From NCBI RefSeq assembly GCF_003597675.1, contig NZ_CP030827.1, positions 558,001 through 622,000 of the forward strand: a DNA stretch of 64,000 nt, in the 5' to 3' direction. Shown here piece by piece: positions 13,055 to 22,265 of the stretch (position 1 is the first letter of the stretch; every line of letters begins with the position of its first letter). Both the position numbers and the translations under genes were made by a program. The notes beneath the pieces are model-generated. The model was not told the DNA's origin. It did no database searches and saw nothing but the letters and a program-made list of their open reading frames with translations. The stretch comes from Neorhizobium sp. NCHU2750. GTDB lineage: Bacteria > Pseudomonadota > Alphaproteobacteria > Rhizobiales > Rhizobiaceae.

Positions 13055-16039
13055 ATGTCGGCTCGAGCGATTTCGGCAGGCGCAAGGCGGCGCCTCAAGC
13101 TCTGCACGGCGATCGTTTCGGTCGCCTGGCTGCTGCCCTTTGCTGCCTCCGCACAATCCGCCTGGACCGGCACCTCGGACAATGATTTTTCCAACAGCGC
13201 CAACTGGACGCCAACGGCGCCGGGCACGGGCGACGCCACCTCGATAAGCACCGGCACGCCGACCGTGTCGTCCGATGCGACCGTCGGCAGCGTCGATGTG
13301 AGCGGCGGCACCCTGCATGTCGATGGAGGCCTGACCGCTTCGGGCGGCACGACGCTCTCCGATCCCGGCCGCATCGAGATTTCGACAAGCGGCACGCTGT
13401 CCTCGAATGTCGAGATGATCGGCGGCAATCTCGCCAATTCCGGCACGCTGGACGGCAGCCTCAACATGACCGGCGGCGAAACCGTCAATGACGGCACGAT
13501 CACCGGCAAGACGACGGTCGACGACGGCAAGCTCACCAACAATTTTGTCGTGACCGACGTCGATGTCGCCGCCGCGGCCGAATTCGTCAACAATTCCGCC
13601 GCGACCGCCGGCGCCGTGACCAATGCCGGGACGGCCTCGAATGCCGGCACGATCGCCACGCTCACCAATACCGGCGGCACCTTCACCAACAATGACGGCG
13701 GCACGATCACCGGCGATACGGTGATCACCGGCGGCACGGTGAACAACAATTTCGTCGTTACCGATGTCGATGTTGCTGCGGCGGCAATCTTCGTCAACAA
13801 TTCGGGCGCGACCGCCGGCGACGTGACCAATGCCGGCACCTCGTCCAACGCCGGCACGATCGCCACGCTGACCAATACCGGCGGCACCTTCACCAACAAT
13901 GACGGCGGCACCGTCACCGGCGATACGGTCATCACCGGTGGTACGGTCACCAACAATTTCGTGGTGACCGATGTCGACGTGATGGCGGCGGCGATGTTCG
14001 TCAACAATACCGGTGCGACCGCAGGCGACGTCACCAATGCCGGCAACAGTTCCAATGCCGGCACGATCGCCTCTCTGACCAATACGGGCGGCACCTTCAC
14101 CAACAATGACGGCGGCACCGTCACCGGCGATACGGTCGTGACCGGCGGCACCGTGGTCAACAACTTCACCGTCACCGACGTGGATGTCGCGGCCGCTGCC
14201 AGCTTCGTCAACAATACGGGCGCAACGGCCGGCGACGTGACCAACGCCGGCACGAGTTCCAACGCCGGCACCGTCGCCTCGCTGACCAATACTGGCGGCA
14301 CGTTTACCAATTCCGGCACGGTCACCGGCGATACGATCGTGACCGGCGGCACCGTCACCAACAATTTCACCGTCACCGATGTGGATGTCGCGGCAGCCGC
14401 TGCCTTCGTCAACAATTCGGGGGCGACGGCGGGCAATGTCGTCAATGCCGGTACGTCTTCCAACGCCGGCACCGTTGCCTCGCTCACCAATACCGGCGGC
14501 ACCTTCTCAAACACTGGCACGATCACCGGCGATGCGACGTTGACCGGCGGCACGCTGGTCAACGACGGTTCGATCGGCGGCGCGCTCGATATCGGCGATG
14601 ACGGTATGCTTGCCGGCTCGGGCGATCTCGGTGGCCTCGTCGTCGGCTCAGGCGGCACGCTTTCGCCCGGACCGGGCATCGCCACGGTGGCCGTCAATGG
14701 CAATGTCACCTTCGAAAAGGGCTCGACCTATCAGGTCGACGCGGATGCGACGGGAGCCTCCGATCGCGTCGATGCATCCGGCACGGTGACAATCGATGGC
14801 GGCACGGTCTCGGTTCTGGCCGGTGCCGGCACCTATGCGCTCGATACCACCTACACGATCCTGACCGGCGGCAGCGTCACCGGTGTCTTCGACGACGTGA
14901 ACTCCGATCTCGCCTTCCTGTCGCCGATCCTCACTTATGATCCAACCTCGGTGACGCTCGATCTCTATCGCAACGACGTCAATTTCGCCGACGTGGCCGA
15001 AACCCGCAACACGCGTGCGACCGCCAATGCGGTCCAGTCGCTCGCCACCGACAATTCCGTCTTCCTCGGTGTGCTGCCGCTGACCGCCGCCGGCGCCCGC
15101 GATGCCTTTTCGCAATTGAGCGGCGAGCTGCACGCCTCGCTGAAAAGCCAGCTCATGCAGCAGGCAAGCCTTGCCCGCGAGGCTGTCATCGACCGCATGA
15201 AGGGCGATGTCCCGGTCAGGCAACAGGATGGCGGTCCTTCCTTCTGGATGACCGGCATCGCCGCCACCGACCGGATCGATGGCGATGGCAATGCGGCGGG
15301 CATGGACAGCCATGTGGCCGGCCTGTTCGCCGGTGTCGATGGCGACGTTGCAGATCACTGGAAGCTCGGCGGCATGCTCGGCTACACCAATGCCTCGGGC
15401 GGCCTCGACGCCGATTGGGACAGCTATCACGCCGGCCTCTATGCCGCCGCCGATTGGGGCGCGTTCAACTTCACCGGCGGGGCGATCTATTCCAAGAACG
15501 AGATCCGCACGACGAGAAACATCGCCTTCGGCACCTTCGAGGATGAGCTGGAATCAAATTATGCCAGCGCCACCCGACAGGTCTTTGCCGATCTCGGCTG
15601 GCGCCGGAAGGCCGGCCCGGTCACGCTCGAACCGTTTGCAAATCTCGCTTACGTCAATCTCGATACGGATGGCTTCCGCGAGAAGGGCGGGGCGGCGGCA
15701 CTCTCGTCGAATGGCGGCACGGACGACGTGACGCTGACGACGCTCGGCCTGCGCTGGGCGGCCGATATCGGCAATCAGGATCTGCCGGCAAGCTTCTCCG
15801 GCATGCTCGGCTGGCGCCACGCGATCGGCGATCTGACACCGTCGTCGCAAATGGCATTCTCGACCGGCAGCCCGTTCTTCATTGAGGGCGTGTCGCTGCC
15901 GCGCGATACGGCGGTCGTCGAGGCGTCTCTTTCGGCGCAGGTGACCAAGGCCGCGCGGCTGAAGCTTACCTATTCAGGCGAATTCGCCAAATCCTTCGCA
16001 AGCCATGCTGCGAAGGCGAGCCTCATTGTCGATTTCTGA
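13055..16039 (+). CDS. Autotransporter with internal 69-residue repeats (type Va secretion)
   Basis: The product is about 994 residues from ATG 13055; GAGG at 13045-13048 favours it over GTG 13049. A long signal peptide ends AASAQS. The passenger starts with WTGTSDNDFSNSANW, then carries five near-identical repeats of 67-69 residues (TGDTVITGGTV...TLTNTGGTFTN). A PATR-like strand segment (GSGDLGGLVVGSGGTLSPG) follows. The C-terminal third is a beta-barrel: FWMTGIAATDRIDG begins it and it ends in ...LIVDF with terminal Phe. Such proteins are exported through their own barrel and shown on the surface, often as adhesins; the ligand is unknown. Confidence 0.93.
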   Translation: MSARAISAGARRRLKLCTAIVSVAWLLPFAASAQSAWTGTSDNDFSNSANWTPTAPGTGDATSISTGTPTVSSDATVGSVDVSGGTLHVDGGLTASGGTTLSDPGRIEISTSGTLSSNVEMIGGNLANSGTLDGSLNMTGGETVNDGTITGKTTVDDGKLTNNFVVTDVDVAAAAEFVNNSAATAGAVTNAGTASNAGTIATLTNTGGTFTNNDGGTITGDTVITGGTVNNNFVVTDVDVAAAAIFVNNSGATAGDVTNAGTSSNAGTIATLTNTGGTFTNNDGGTVTGDTVITGGTVTNNFVVTDVDVMAAAMFVNNTGATAGDVTNAGNSSNAGTIASLTNTGGTFTNNDGGTVTGDTVVTGGTVVNNFTVTDVDVAAAASFVNNTGATAGDVTNAGTSSNAGTVASLTNTGGTFTNSGTVTGDTIVTGGTVTNNFTVTDVDVAAAAAFVNNSGATAGNVVNAGTSSNAGTVASLTNTGGTFSNTGTITGDATLTGGTLVNDGSIGGALDIGDDGMLAGSGDLGGLVVGSGGTLSPGPGIATVAVNGNVTFEKGSTYQVDADATGASDRVDASGTVTIDGGTVSVLAGAGTYALDTTYTILTGGSVTGVFDDVNSDLAFLSPILTYDPTSVTLDLYRNDVNFADVAETRNTRATANAVQSLATDNSVFLGVLPLTAAGARDAFSQLSGELHASLKSQLMQQASLAREAVIDRMKGDVPVRQQDGGPSFWMTGIAATDRIDGDGNAAGMDSHVAGLFAGVDGDVADHWKLGGMLGYTNASGGLDADWDSYHAGLYAAADWGAFNFTGGAIYSKNEIRTTRNIAFGTFEDELESNYASATRQVFADLGWRRKAGPVTLEPFANLAYVNLDTDGFREKGGAAALSSNGGTDDVTLTTLGLRWAADIGNQDLPASFSGMLGWRHAIGDLTPSSQMAFSTGSPFFIEGVSLPRDTAVVEASLSAQVTKAARLKLTYSGEFAKSFASHAAKASLIVDF
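13502..14524 (+). repeat. Five in-frame coding repeats (207, 207, 207, 201, 201 bp)
   Basis: Unit starts are at 13502, 13709, 13916, 14123 and 14324, each beginning with an ACC-GGC codon pair. The last two units lack two codons (NDGG shortened to SG). The units are close to identical at the DNA level, so unequal recombination could change their number. Confidence 0.9.
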
Positions 16040-16047
16040 GGTTCAGA

Positions 16048-16092
16048 GCATGTCGCGCAAAAGTGTAAAGCGGTTTTGCGGCAACGACATGC
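16048..16092. repeat. Short palindromic intergenic element, full copy B
   Basis: This 45-base element has 8-bp inverted ends GCATGTCG / CGACATGC and the same inner CGCAAAA / TTTTGCG core as copy A at 2529-2574. The left-arm C-to-T change is matched by a right-arm G-to-A change. It lies between the stop codons of the convergent autotransporter and HAD genes. Confidence 0.85.
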
Positions 16093-16106
16093 GATAAAAC
16101 AGAGGT

Positions 16107-16796
16107 TTAGATCGCTTCGGCCCACTCGCCGAGGGCGGCGACGACGGCCGGCAGGTCGTGCATGCGCGAGATTACCGTTTCGGCACCGGCATCGGTCAGC
16201 CGGTCGGCATGGCTCGGATAGGTATGCGATGCGCCGGTAAAGCCGACCACCCGCATGCCGGCAGCCCTTGCGCCGTGAATGCCATGGGTCGAATCCTCTA
16301 TGACGAGGCAGCGCGACGGGTCGACGCCGAACTGCGCGGCGCCATGCAGGAAGATATCCGGCTTCGGCTTGACCCGGTCCGGCCCGAGATCCTTGGCCGA
16401 ATAGATATGCGGCGCGAAATAGGGTTTGAGGCCGACTTTGGTCAGCATCATGTCGAGCCGCTTGCTCGAAGAATTGGAGCAGATGCAGCGCTGCGTCGTC
16501 AGGCGGGCGAGTGCGAACTTCACCCCGTCGATGACCTTCACGTCGCGTTCGAGCCGGGCATCGAGCAGCTTTTCCGACTTGTCGAGCAACGAGGCCGAAA
16601 GCGGAATATCGGCTTCCTTCTCGACGGCGAGCAGAATGTCCTTCCAGGTCAGCCCGGCAAAGCGCTCGCCCATTTCCTCGGCGCTGATCGGATAACCGGC
16701 TTCCGTCAACAGCCGCGATTCGACCTGCGCCGCGATGATTTCGGAATCGACGAGCACGCCGTCGCAATCGAAGATGATGAGGTCGAAACCGCTCAT
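16107..16796 (-). CDS. HAD superfamily phosphatase, beta-phosphoglucomutase-like
   Basis: This 229-residue cytoplasmic protein has the HAD nucleophile motif FDCDGVLVDSE (D10, D12). Motif II is CSNSSS near 107, the lysine motif is KPKPDIF near 145 and the acidic motif IEDSTHGI near 167. The alpha cap between them points to the subfamily of phosphoglycolate, phosphoglycerol or hexose-phosphate phosphatases. The substrate cannot be fixed from sequence. It stands alone, converging on the autotransporter gene. Confidence 0.9.
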   Translation of the reverse strand: MSGFDLIIFDCDGVLVDSEIIAAQVESRLLTEAGYPISAEEMGERFAGLTWKDILLAVEKEADIPLSASLLDKSEKLLDARLERDVKVIDGVKFALARLTTQRCICSNSSSKRLDMMLTKVGLKPYFAPHIYSAKDLGPDRVKPKPDIFLHGAAQFGVDPSRCLVIEDSTHGIHGARAAGMRVVGFTGASHTYPSHADRLTDAGAETVISRMHDLPAVVAALGEWAEAI

Positions 16797-16885
16797 GGTG
16801 GTACCCTTTTAAGACGTCAGCCGCCTTCTATCGGAAGCAAGGGTGAAGCTCAACCGGGTGCAACCGCATGGCAGGGGCGAACAAT

Positions 16886-16921
16886 ATGGGAGGCTGGATG
16901 GGAGGCTATATGGGAGGCTGC
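16886..16921. repeat. Three tandem 12-bp repeats (ATGGGAGGCT plus two bases)
   Basis: Copies are at 16886-16897, 16898-16909 and 16910-16921; the first ten bases are identical and the last two vary (GG, AT, GC). They lie six bases after the ArsR stop, in the spacer before the HAD gene. No gene can be supported there. Confidence 0.8.
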
Positions 16922-16926
16922 GGCCC

Positions 16927-17613
16927 TCAGGCGTCGAGCGGAAACTGCAGCAGGAATTGCCGCTCGCCTTCGGGCGTGAAGATCACCGCCCGGCTGTTGT
17001 CGCTTCGCCGTGCCCAGCCCCTGTCGAACATATGGACAAGCAGCGCCTTGCCGAGCACGCCGGCGAGATGCGACCGCCTTTCGCTCCAGTCGAGGCAGGA
17101 TTTGCACAGCGGCCGGCGGCTGGAGGTGAGAGAGGTCAGGTCGATGCCGAAGGCTTGCAATTGCTCGCGCCCCCTTGCCGTCAGCGACAGGTTGTCGCCA
17201 TCCGTCTCGATCTCCCCGCGGCAGACGAAACTGTCGAGCATCCGCACGCCATAATCGCCGGCAAGGTGATCGTAGCAGACCCGTGCCTTCCTCAGCGCCG
17301 GGTCCTTTGGGCCCGGTCGGTAGCGCAGATGCCCGCGGCTCGCGGCAAATCCCATGATGGTTTCGACCAGTGCGCCGGTTGCCGCGTCGGCAAGGGTGAA
17401 ATAGCGATGCCGCCCCTGTTTGCGCTGGGTAATCAGCCCGCCATCCTCCAGCTTGGAAAGATGCGCGCTCGCCGTCGGCAGCGTCACGCCTGCCGCCTGC
17501 GACAGCTCGGTGGCCGTCAGCGCCTTGCCGCCGATCAGCGCCGTCAGCATGTTGGCGCGGGCAGGATCGCCGATCAGCGTGCCGATGCGGGCTATGTCTG
17601 GTCCTTCTTTCAT
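16927..17613 (-). CDS. ArsR family transcriptional regulator
   Basis: This 228-residue protein starts with an ArsR-type winged helix (residues 5-85: LIGDPARANMLTALIGGKALTATELSQAAG, then ASAHLSKLEDGGLI). It has an additional C-terminal half of about 130 residues with several Cys (RPLCKSCLDW). The extra half marks the long ArsR class that usually controls a divergent small operon. The divergent NIPSNAP/ABM pair starts 113 bases away. The spacer holds a perfect dyad CTTCGAC-CGTA-GTCGAAG that is the likely operator. The inducer is unknown. Confidence 0.9.
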   Translation of the reverse strand: MKEGPDIARIGTLIGDPARANMLTALIGGKALTATELSQAAGVTLPTASAHLSKLEDGGLITQRKQGRHRYFTLADAATGALVETIMGFAASRGHLRYRPGPKDPALRKARVCYDHLAGDYGVRMLDSFVCRGEIETDGDNLSLTARGREQLQAFGIDLTSLTSSRRPLCKSCLDWSERRSHLAGVLGKALLVHMFDRGWARRSDNSRAVIFTPEGERQFLLQFPLDA

Positions 17614-17646
17614 GCCGCGCAGTCTCGCACATCTTTAAGCTTCATA

Positions 17647-17664
17647 CTTCGACCGTAGTCGAAG
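17647..17664. promoter_or_regulatory. Candidate operator of the divergent ArsR regulator
   Basis: This is a perfect 7-bp inverted repeat CTTCGAC / GTCGAAG with a 4-base spacer. It lies between the ArsR start (17613) and the NIPSNAP start (17727), where it could control both promoters. Confidence 0.6.
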
Positions 17665-17726
17665 CATTCCGGCCGGGCAACATGACAGAAGGAGCGGGTC
17701 ACGAGGACATAAGAGAGGAAAGACCC

Positions 17727-18068
17727 ATGATCACCTGCTTCATCCGCTACGAGATCGACCCGTTCAAGAAGGACAAGTTTGCCGATTATGCCCGCGCCTG
17801 GGGCCAGTCGATTCCGCGCAACGGCGCCGATCTCATCGGCTATTTCGGTCCGCATGAAGGCTCGGCCACGACAGCTTACGGCGTCTACAATATCGAAAGC
17901 CTCGCGGCCTACGAGGCCTATCGCGCCAGGCTTTCCGCCGATCCGCTCGGCCGCGAGAACTATGAATTTTCCAGGCGCGAGCGCTTCATCCTCAGGGAGG
18001 ACCGCATCTTTCTGAAGAACCTGTCTCTGCCCCACGGGGCGCAAGCGGGGGAAATCATCAAGCCATGA
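17727..18068 (+). CDS. NIPSNAP family protein
   Basis: The product is 113 residues from ATG 17727, preceded by GAGAGGAAAG; an upstream in-frame start at 17682 lacks such a site. It reads MITCFIRYEIDPFKKDKFADYARAWG, then LIGYFGPHEGS and FILREDRIFLKNL. That is the ferredoxin-like NIPSNAP pattern of about 100 residues. Function in bacteria is not established. Its TGA overlaps the ATG of the next gene, so the two are coupled. Control by the divergent ArsR protein is inferred. Confidence 0.88.
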   Translation: MITCFIRYEIDPFKKDKFADYARAWGQSIPRNGADLIGYFGPHEGSATTAYGVYNIESLAAYEAYRARLSADPLGRENYEFSRRERFILREDRIFLKNLSLPHGAQAGEIIKP

Positions 18069-18430
18069 TCGCGGTCATCTTCGAAGTCGTCCCCTATATG
18101 GGCGAGCGGCACCGTTACCTCGATCTCGCCGGCGACCTGCGCTCCGAACTGGAAAAGATCGACGGCTTCATCTCGATCGAGCGGTTCGAAAGCCTGACCA
18201 TGCGCGGCAAGCTCCTGTCGCTCTCCTTCTGGCGCGACGAGGAGGCGGTCAGGGCGTGGCGCAATATCGAGGCACATCGCGCCGCGCAGCAGGCCGGTCG
18301 CAACGGCGTTTTTGCCGACTATAGGCTGCGCATCGGCCATGTCCTGCGCGACTACGGCATGTTCGAGCGCGACGAGACGCCGAAGGATAGCAGGGCTATC
18401 CATGGCCCCGGCGAAGCTCAGCTGCTGTAG
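18065..18430 (+). CDS. Antibiotic biosynthesis monooxygenase (ABM) domain protein
   Basis: This 121-residue protein has the ABM pattern: MIAVIFEVVPYMGERHRYLDLAGDLR, a central IDGFISIERFES, and LLSLSFWRDEEAVRAWRNIEAH. The dimeric alpha/beta barrel resembles heme- or quinol-linked monooxygenases, but many members are of unknown substrate. It overlaps the NIPSNAP gene by ATGA. Its 3' end overlaps the convergent antiporter gene by about 13 bases. The pair may detoxify a small molecule sensed by the ArsR protein; this is inference. Confidence 0.87.
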   Translation: MIAVIFEVVPYMGERHRYLDLAGDLRSELEKIDGFISIERFESLTMRGKLLSLSFWRDEEAVRAWRNIEAHRAAQQAGRNGVFADYRLRIGHVLRDYGMFERDETPKDSRAIHGPGEAQLL

Positions 18431-20058
18431 CGCGTCTCGGCGAGGTCTATCTCGCGAATGAGCTTGCGGGCGATTTCTTCCGAGACCTTGCGGGCACGGC
18501 TCAGCCGGAAGATCTCGTCGCGCTCCGCCCTCAGCGCCGCAAGCCTCAGCCGTTTGTCGACCTCTTCCATGCGCCGTACTTCTTCGGCCTCGTCGCCGAC
18601 CTTGGAGCGGCCGTCGATGCGCTCGCGGTAAAGCTCCATCAGCCGCGTCCCGACCTGGCCATAGAGGTCGGCATCGGTGCGGCCCTCGCTCATCGCGTGC
18701 TGCAGTTTCTCGATCATCCGGATCGCAGCCTCGGCAGAGGCGATCCGGGCGGTATCTTCTTCCTGGTGATGATCGGGTTCCGGCGGCAACTGCAGGTGCT
18801 TTAACAGGAAGGGCAGGCCGACGCTGGCGGCGATGAGCGAGAAGATGATCACGCCGGCAGCAAGGAAGATCGCCAGATCGCGGGCGGGGAAGGGGGTCAC
18901 GCCATCGTCGAGGAAGAAAGGCAGCGTCAGAACACCGGCAAGGGTGATGGCGCCGCGCACGCCGGCGAGCGAAGTGGCGACAAGCAGCTTCCAGTGCGGC
19001 TTGCGGATATGCTGGCCGCGCCTCGCGGCACGGAACATGGTGAAATGCAGCGACACCCACACCCAGGCAAAGCGCAGAAGCGCAAGCGCGACATTGATGG
19101 CGATCACGTAGAAGATCAGCCACAGCGGATCCATGTGGCCGGTTTCCGTCACCACGCGCGCAGCACCCGAAACGATGCCCGGCAACTGTTCGCCAAGCAG
19201 CACGAACATCGTGCCGTTGAGTGCAAACTGCACCGTGTCCCAAACCGCATTGCGCCGCACGCGGGTGATCGCCAGCGCCTTGCCGCGCAATTCGCCATAG
19301 CTCATCGCGATACCCGCGGCCACCGCCGCGAGAATGCCGGAGCAATGGAGATGCTCGGCGATCAGATAGGCACCGAAAGGAATGAGCAGGCTGATCAGGA
19401 TCTGCGAGCCCGGTTCCTCGCCGAGCTTGCGTGAAACGATGTCCTTGATCCGCACCACGAGCCAGGTACAGCCGGCGCCGATCACGATCCCGCCGACCGA
19501 CACCCACAGGAACGTGCCCACCGCATCCGAGAGCGAGAAGCTGCCGCTGACGGCTGCGGCTACGGCAAACCGCATGCAGACGAGGCCCGATGCATCGTTG
19601 AGCAGCGATTCCCCTTCGAGAATGTGCATCAGCCGCGGCGGGATCGTCACGCGCTGGGCGATCGCCGAAACCGCCACCGGGTCGGTCGGCGAAACGATCG
19701 CCGCCAGCGCAAAGGCCACCGCCAGCGGCATGGCCGGGATCATCCAGTGGATGAGAAAGCCGACCCCGATCACCGTGAACACGACAAGCCCGAGCGCCAG
19801 TTCCAGAATCACCGCCTTGTCGCGGAAAAGCCCTTCCTTGGGGATGCGCCAGCCATCGAGAAACAGAAGCGGCGGCAGGAACAGCAGGAAGAATATATCC
19901 GGCTGCAATTCGACACCGCCGCCGGTGACGGCTGCGATCGCGGCACCGAGTGCGATCTGGATCAGAGGCATCGGAATGGCAAGCGGCAGCAGGCGTGAAA
20001 TGGTACCGCTCAGGATGACGGCGAGCAGCATGACGAGCCCGATGGTGATGCTATCCAA
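18418..20058 (-). CDS. Na+/H+ antiporter, CPA1 (NhaP-like) family
   Basis: The product is about 546 residues. About 12 membrane helices span residues 1-410, with the transport-core motif IVSPTDPVAVSAI and the helix ILEGESLLNDASGLV typical of CPA1 exchangers. A charged cytoplasmic tail of about 130 residues follows (ERDEIFRLSRARKVSEEIARK). It exchanges Na+ or K+ for protons at the inner membrane. The start is uncertain. TTG at 20058 has AGAGG upstream at workable spacing and begins directly before helix 1; an upstream TTG at 20127 is also in frame. Confidence 0.88.
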   Translation of the reverse strand: MDSITIGLVMLLAVILSGTISRLLPLAIPMPLIQIALGAAIAAVTGGGVELQPDIFFLLFLPPLLFLDGWRIPKEGLFRDKAVILELALGLVVFTVIGVGFLIHWMIPAMPLAVAFALAAIVSPTDPVAVSAIAQRVTIPPRLMHILEGESLLNDASGLVCMRFAVAAAVSGSFSLSDAVGTFLWVSVGGIVIGAGCTWLVVRIKDIVSRKLGEEPGSQILISLLIPFGAYLIAEHLHCSGILAAVAAGIAMSYGELRGKALAITRVRRNAVWDTVQFALNGTMFVLLGEQLPGIVSGAARVVTETGHMDPLWLIFYVIAINVALALLRFAWVWVSLHFTMFRAARRGQHIRKPHWKLLVATSLAGVRGAITLAGVLTLPFFLDDGVTPFPARDLAIFLAAGVIIFSLIAASVGLPFLLKHLQLPPEPDHHQEEDTARIASAEAAIRMIEKLQHAMSEGRTDADLYGQVGTRLMELYRERIDGRSKVGDEAEEVRRMEEVDKRLRLAALRAERDEIFRLSRARKVSEEIARKLIREIDLAETRYSS

Positions 20059-20180
20059 GTCCTCAAATACCTCTTCCGTTCGCAATGTTTCCTTGAATAG
20101 GAAGCGAATGCGGGAGATGCAAGGCAAAGGGGCGGGAAAAGCGCGGGAGCGCGGCTTAGGTGCGAACCGAGATGATCAAG

Positions 20181-20525
20181 CTATGGTCTGGCGATCGTCA
20201 TCATCCGTTCAATTGCCGATTTCAGTTGAGGCAGATCGTGCTGGATGGCGTCCCAGATCACGTCGCTGGCGATTCGATGATATTCGTGGCGCAATACGTT
20301 TCCCATGCCGCGGATCGAACTCCATGGGATGTTTCGCTCGGTATCAAGCAACTCCACTGGGATGTGCCGGCTTGCTTCCGAAATGATCTCGATAGCCCGC
20401 TGGATTCCCAGAAAGACCATGAATTCAGCCTCGATTTCCTCTCTGGTCCTTTGTTTTGCCGTTTCCTCAATCCTTGAAATGACATCGAGAATTTCAAGCA
20501 GAACGATCCTTGCATCGCGCGCCAT
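20181..20525 (-). CDS. hepT: HepT-like HEPN toxin (DUF86), catalytic Arg replaced
   Basis: This 114-residue all-helical protein has the DUF86/HepT pattern: LLEILDVISRIEE near 10, AIEIISEASRHIP near 45, and IRGMGNVLRHEYHRI at 71-85. HepT ribonucleases use R-x4-H-x-Y. Here the Arg just before NVL is Gly (GNVLRHEY), while His80 and Tyr82 remain. It is paired with an MntA-like nucleotidyltransferase whose TGA overlaps its ATG. In known type VII pairs MntA AMPylates the HepT tyrosine. With the Arg gone, the RNase may be weak or dead. Confidence 0.9.
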   Translation of the reverse strand: MARDARIVLLEILDVISRIEETAKQRTREEIEAEFMVFLGIQRAIEIISEASRHIPVELLDTERNIPWSSIRGMGNVLRHEYHRIASDVIWDAIQHDLPQLKSAIERMMTIARP

Positions 20526-20821
20526 CAGAATATCCGTATCGCTGAATTTTCGATCCGGTCCTTAAGCAGAGGATGCAGGCTGTCGCGGGTGGTCAGATCC
20601 ACGTCGGCCGAAAGTTCCTCTTCGAGGAAAAGCTTTATTCCAACGAGATCGAACAGCGAGAATTTCTTCGTCCCATCATAATCGATGAACAGGTCGAGGT
20701 CGCTTTCGGCGCCTGCCTCGTCGCGGGCCACCGAGCCGAAAAGGTAAAGCGACGTCGCGCCGAGCGCCCTGATGGCGTCGGCCTGTTGCGTCAGCTTTTC
20801 GATCGCCTCGGTCCGTCTCAT
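20525..20821 (-). CDS. mntA: MntA-like minimal nucleotidyltransferase antitoxin
   Basis: The product is 98 residues from ATG 20821; the frame is open further up, but into a palindromic repeat. It carries the nucleotidyltransferase signature GS-x10-D-x-D (LFGSVARDEAG, then ESDLDLFID), so the metal-binding aspartates are intact. A further Asp lies in ELSADVDLTT. This antitoxin class transfers AMP onto HepT. The gene precedes hepT with an ATGA overlap, in the usual antitoxin-toxin order. It lies next to, and divergent from, ccrM. Confidence 0.9.
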   Translation of the reverse strand: MRRTEAIEKLTQQADAIRALGATSLYLFGSVARDEAGAESDLDLFIDYDGTKKFSLFDLVGIKLFLEEELSADVDLTTRDSLHPLLKDRIENSAIRIF

Positions 20822-20833
20822 GCCTGCAACTCT

Positions 20834-20870
20834 AGCGCATTGCAGGCAAAAGCGGAATCGGTTTCGCCAA
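20834..20870. repeat. Diverged palindromic element upstream of mntA
   Basis: TAGCGCAT at 20834 is followed by GGCAAAAGCGG and CGGTTTCGCC. This is related in layout to the elements at 2529 and 16048 but diverged. It contains one GAATC (a GANTC site) and lies 13 bases upstream of the mntA start codon. Confidence 0.5.
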
Positions 20871-20996
20871 ATCGCCAGCCATGCCGGCCTACGCGGCCAA
20901 CCCGCTGGAACATTTTCCACAAATCGAACGCCGGCTTCAGCTTTTGGTAACCAGAATGAGTAACCATAACAGTCAGTAAATTCGTTTTATGTATAG

Positions 20997-22142
<1,146 letters not shown>

Positions 22143-22212
22143 GCCACCAGTCACACCGGATCGACCAATTCCTCTTCCGGTTTTGTACCTCTAGTCCCGG
22201 AAGGGGATCATC

Positions 22213-22245
22213 GGCGCCCGGGTGGCTGTACCCGGGCGCCATTTC
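22213..22245 (+). terminator. Rho-independent terminator after ccrM
   Basis: A perfect 11-bp stem, GGCGCCCGGGT (22213-22223) with ACCCGGGCGCC (22230-22240), has a 6-base loop. ATTTCTTTTT follows. It lies 70 bases after the ccrM stop and also faces the convergent gene at 22266. Confidence 0.85.
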
Positions 22246-22265
22246 TTTTTCTGCCGCCTCTCTTA

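Noticed and set aside
13502..14524. CRISPR-like array
   Set aside because: The repeats are in frame, 201-207 bases long with no unique spacers, and lie within an autotransporter gene.
13003..14709. 568-codon Val/Pro/Thr-rich repeat frame on the minus strand
   Set aside because: It is the antisense reading of the autotransporter repeats; the sense frame has a signal peptide and barrel.
20945..20970. CtrA full site (TTAA-N7-TTAA) upstream of ccrM
   Set aside because: The two TAA-containing halves are separated by nine bases, not seven, and begin with G; kept only as a weak observation.
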